Source: Salinicoccus halitifaciens (lineage in GTDB: Bacteria > Bacillota > Bacilli > Staphylococcales > Salinicoccaceae). From it: a stretch of 64,000 nt of DNA. This document shows positions 63,394 through 64,000 of this stretch, one piece after another. Below the pieces are notes generated by a model. It had not been told where the DNA came from. It ran no database searches and was given only the letters and a program-made list of their open reading frames with translations. The stretch spans positions 496,001 through 560,000 of the forward strand of contig NZ_JAJNCU010000001.1 of assembly GCF_021026095.1 (NCBI RefSeq), read 5' to 3'. Position 1 is the first letter of the stretch. Each line of letters starts with the position of its first letter. The translations under genes and the position numbers were made by a program.

Positions 63394-63900
63394 ATGGAAA
63401 ATCTTATACAACAGATAGAAAAAGATTTGAAGAACAATAAACTGGAATTACATAGCGAACCTTTTTTCGCCTTCTTCAATGACGAGAGCAACATCATCCG
63501 CGACCCTCATATCTGTCATGCGGTTTTATTTTTCAACAAGGCACTGCAGATATTGGATAAGGAACCAGAAGCTGAGGAGAGGGAGGAACATGTACTGACC
63601 GGTGATTATTTTTTCAGCCAGTTTTATAAGATACTGGCTGCACATAATGAGTATAAAGTGATAAATGATGTTTCCGGCATATCAAAAGCGATCACTTCCA
63701 AAAAATCCGCCTATGCCGAGATTCCTGAAAATCCCTCGCCGGAAGAATTACAGCATCTTTTATTTGCACCTCTTCTTTATCTTGTAGATAATGGTTATGC
63801 ACAAGACAGCCTGTTGAGCCTGATCAGTCGATACATAGAGGAGATTGACATAAAAAAATTACCTTATATTACAAAGAGTACGGGTGACGATAATGGATAA
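63394..63900 (+). CDS. hepS: Heptaprenyl diphosphate synthase component 1 HepS
   Basis: Small regulatory subunit of the two-component polyprenyl synthase that makes the menaquinone side chain. The 168-residue product is helical, without Asp-rich motifs, which belong to the catalytic HepT. It is shorter than B. subtilis HepS (about 250 residues). The name rests on position between hup and menG and on general character; primary sequence in this family is poorly conserved. AAGGTGAT precedes ATG 63394. It overlaps menG by eight bases. Confidence 0.8.
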   Translation: MENLIQQIEKDLKNNKLELHSEPFFAFFNDESNIIRDPHICHAVLFFNKALQILDKEPEAEEREEHVLTGDYFFSQFYKILAAHNEYKVINDVSGISKAITSKKSAYAEIPENPSPEELQHLLFAPLLYLVDNGYAQDSLLSLISRYIEEIDIKKLPYITKSTGDDNG

Positions 63901-64000
63901 AGAACAACGTGTACATAAAATTTTCAATACGATATCAGATGATTATGATCATATGAACAATATCATCAGCCTGAACCAGCATACGCTCTGGAGGAATAAA
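63893..64000 (+). CDS. menG: Demethylmenaquinone methyltransferase, N-terminal part
   Basis: Last step of menaquinone synthesis, SAM-dependent. Only 36 codons are inside the window: MDKEQRVHKIFNTISDDYD followed by HMNNIISLNQHTLWRNK, which matches the start of MenG/UbiE proteins (EQRVHxxFxxIxxxYDxMN...WR). The gene runs off the right edge; hepT is expected after it. Confidence 0.9.
   Translation, partial: MDKEQRVHKIFNTISDDYDHMNNIISLNQHTLWRNK

Overview
The window is a contiguous block of conserved housekeeping chromosome from a low-to-moderate GC Gram-positive bacterium of the Staphylococcaceae/Bacillales. Its gene order closely follows the Bacillus subtilis yqg-yqh-yqi-yqj-yqk-ypu-res-yph stretch, while ebpS-ypdA-ansA-cmk is a staphylococcal arrangement. 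Codon use looks richer in G and C than Staphylococcus aureus, several proteins carry very acidic extensions (S1-like protein, EbpS-like protein), and dxs is present although S. aureus uses the mevalonate route. A salt-adapted relative such as Salinicoccus or Jeotgalicoccus is my best guess; this is inference from gene order and protein character, not from a search. No insertion sequence, prophage, CRISPR array, tRNA or rRNA was seen, and no intergenic gap exceeds about 250 bases.

Layout. 1-2149: 3' end of the phosphate uptake operon (pstA partial, pstB, phoU). 2201-5373: folate cyclo-ligase, rhomboid protease, yqgQ, glucokinase. 5376-7411: short-chain dehydrogenase and two small membrane proteins on the minus strand around a metallo-beta-lactamase-fold hydrolase. 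7640-11727: the competence pseudopilus operon comGA-GF with a short ComGG-like gene, then aroK. 11746-13051: glycine riboswitch and gcvT, without gcvPA/gcvPB. 13098-15356: minus-strand membrane and lipoprotein genes (yqhL rhodanese, small protein, yqhQ, lipoprotein). 15459-24914: peptidase, efp, accBC, yqhY, nusB, xseAB, ispA, dxs, tlyA. 24935-27143: argR, recN and convergent yqzF. 27445-35297: the branched-chain keto acid pathway ptb-bcd-buk-lpdV-bkdAA-bkdAB-bkdB. 35315-40895: bacilliredoxin, the miniprotein Prli42 hidden on the minus strand, M20 peptidase, AraC-type regulator, RNase Z, alpha/beta hydrolase, aldo/keto reductase. 41009-44336: nudF, fur, xerD, deoB. 44336-46870: DUF309, scpA, scpB, rluB. 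46879-53364: resABCDE and ribU. 53366-55838: ferredoxin, EbpS-like LysM protein, YpdA. 55840-62945: ansA, cmk, plsC, S1-like protein, der, gpsA, yphE, yphF. 63061-64000: hup, hepS and the start of menG.

How the genes connect. BrxB and YpdA are two members of the bacillithiol redox cycle. ispA, dxs, hepS and menG all feed isoprenoid and menaquinone synthesis, and resABC with resDE (srrAB in staphylococci) matures cytochrome c and senses respiratory state. ptb through bkdB degrade branched-chain amino acids to acyl-CoA precursors for branched fatty acids, with accBC supplying malonyl-CoA. PerR-like, ARG-box-like, CodY-like and ResD/PhoP-like sites are suggested upstream of fur, argR, ptb and resA.

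I did not find a convincing new multi-gene system. The most interesting items are small or regulatory: the unannotated-size Prli42 gene with its complete expression signals, a riboswitch-controlled gcvT separated from its glycine decarboxylase partners, a rhodanese-fold protein without its catalytic cysteine, a 27-residue membrane peptide overlapping deoB, and a terminator whose two arms encode the same C-terminal peptide in two convergent genes. Everything was read by eye; no alignments or folding were run.
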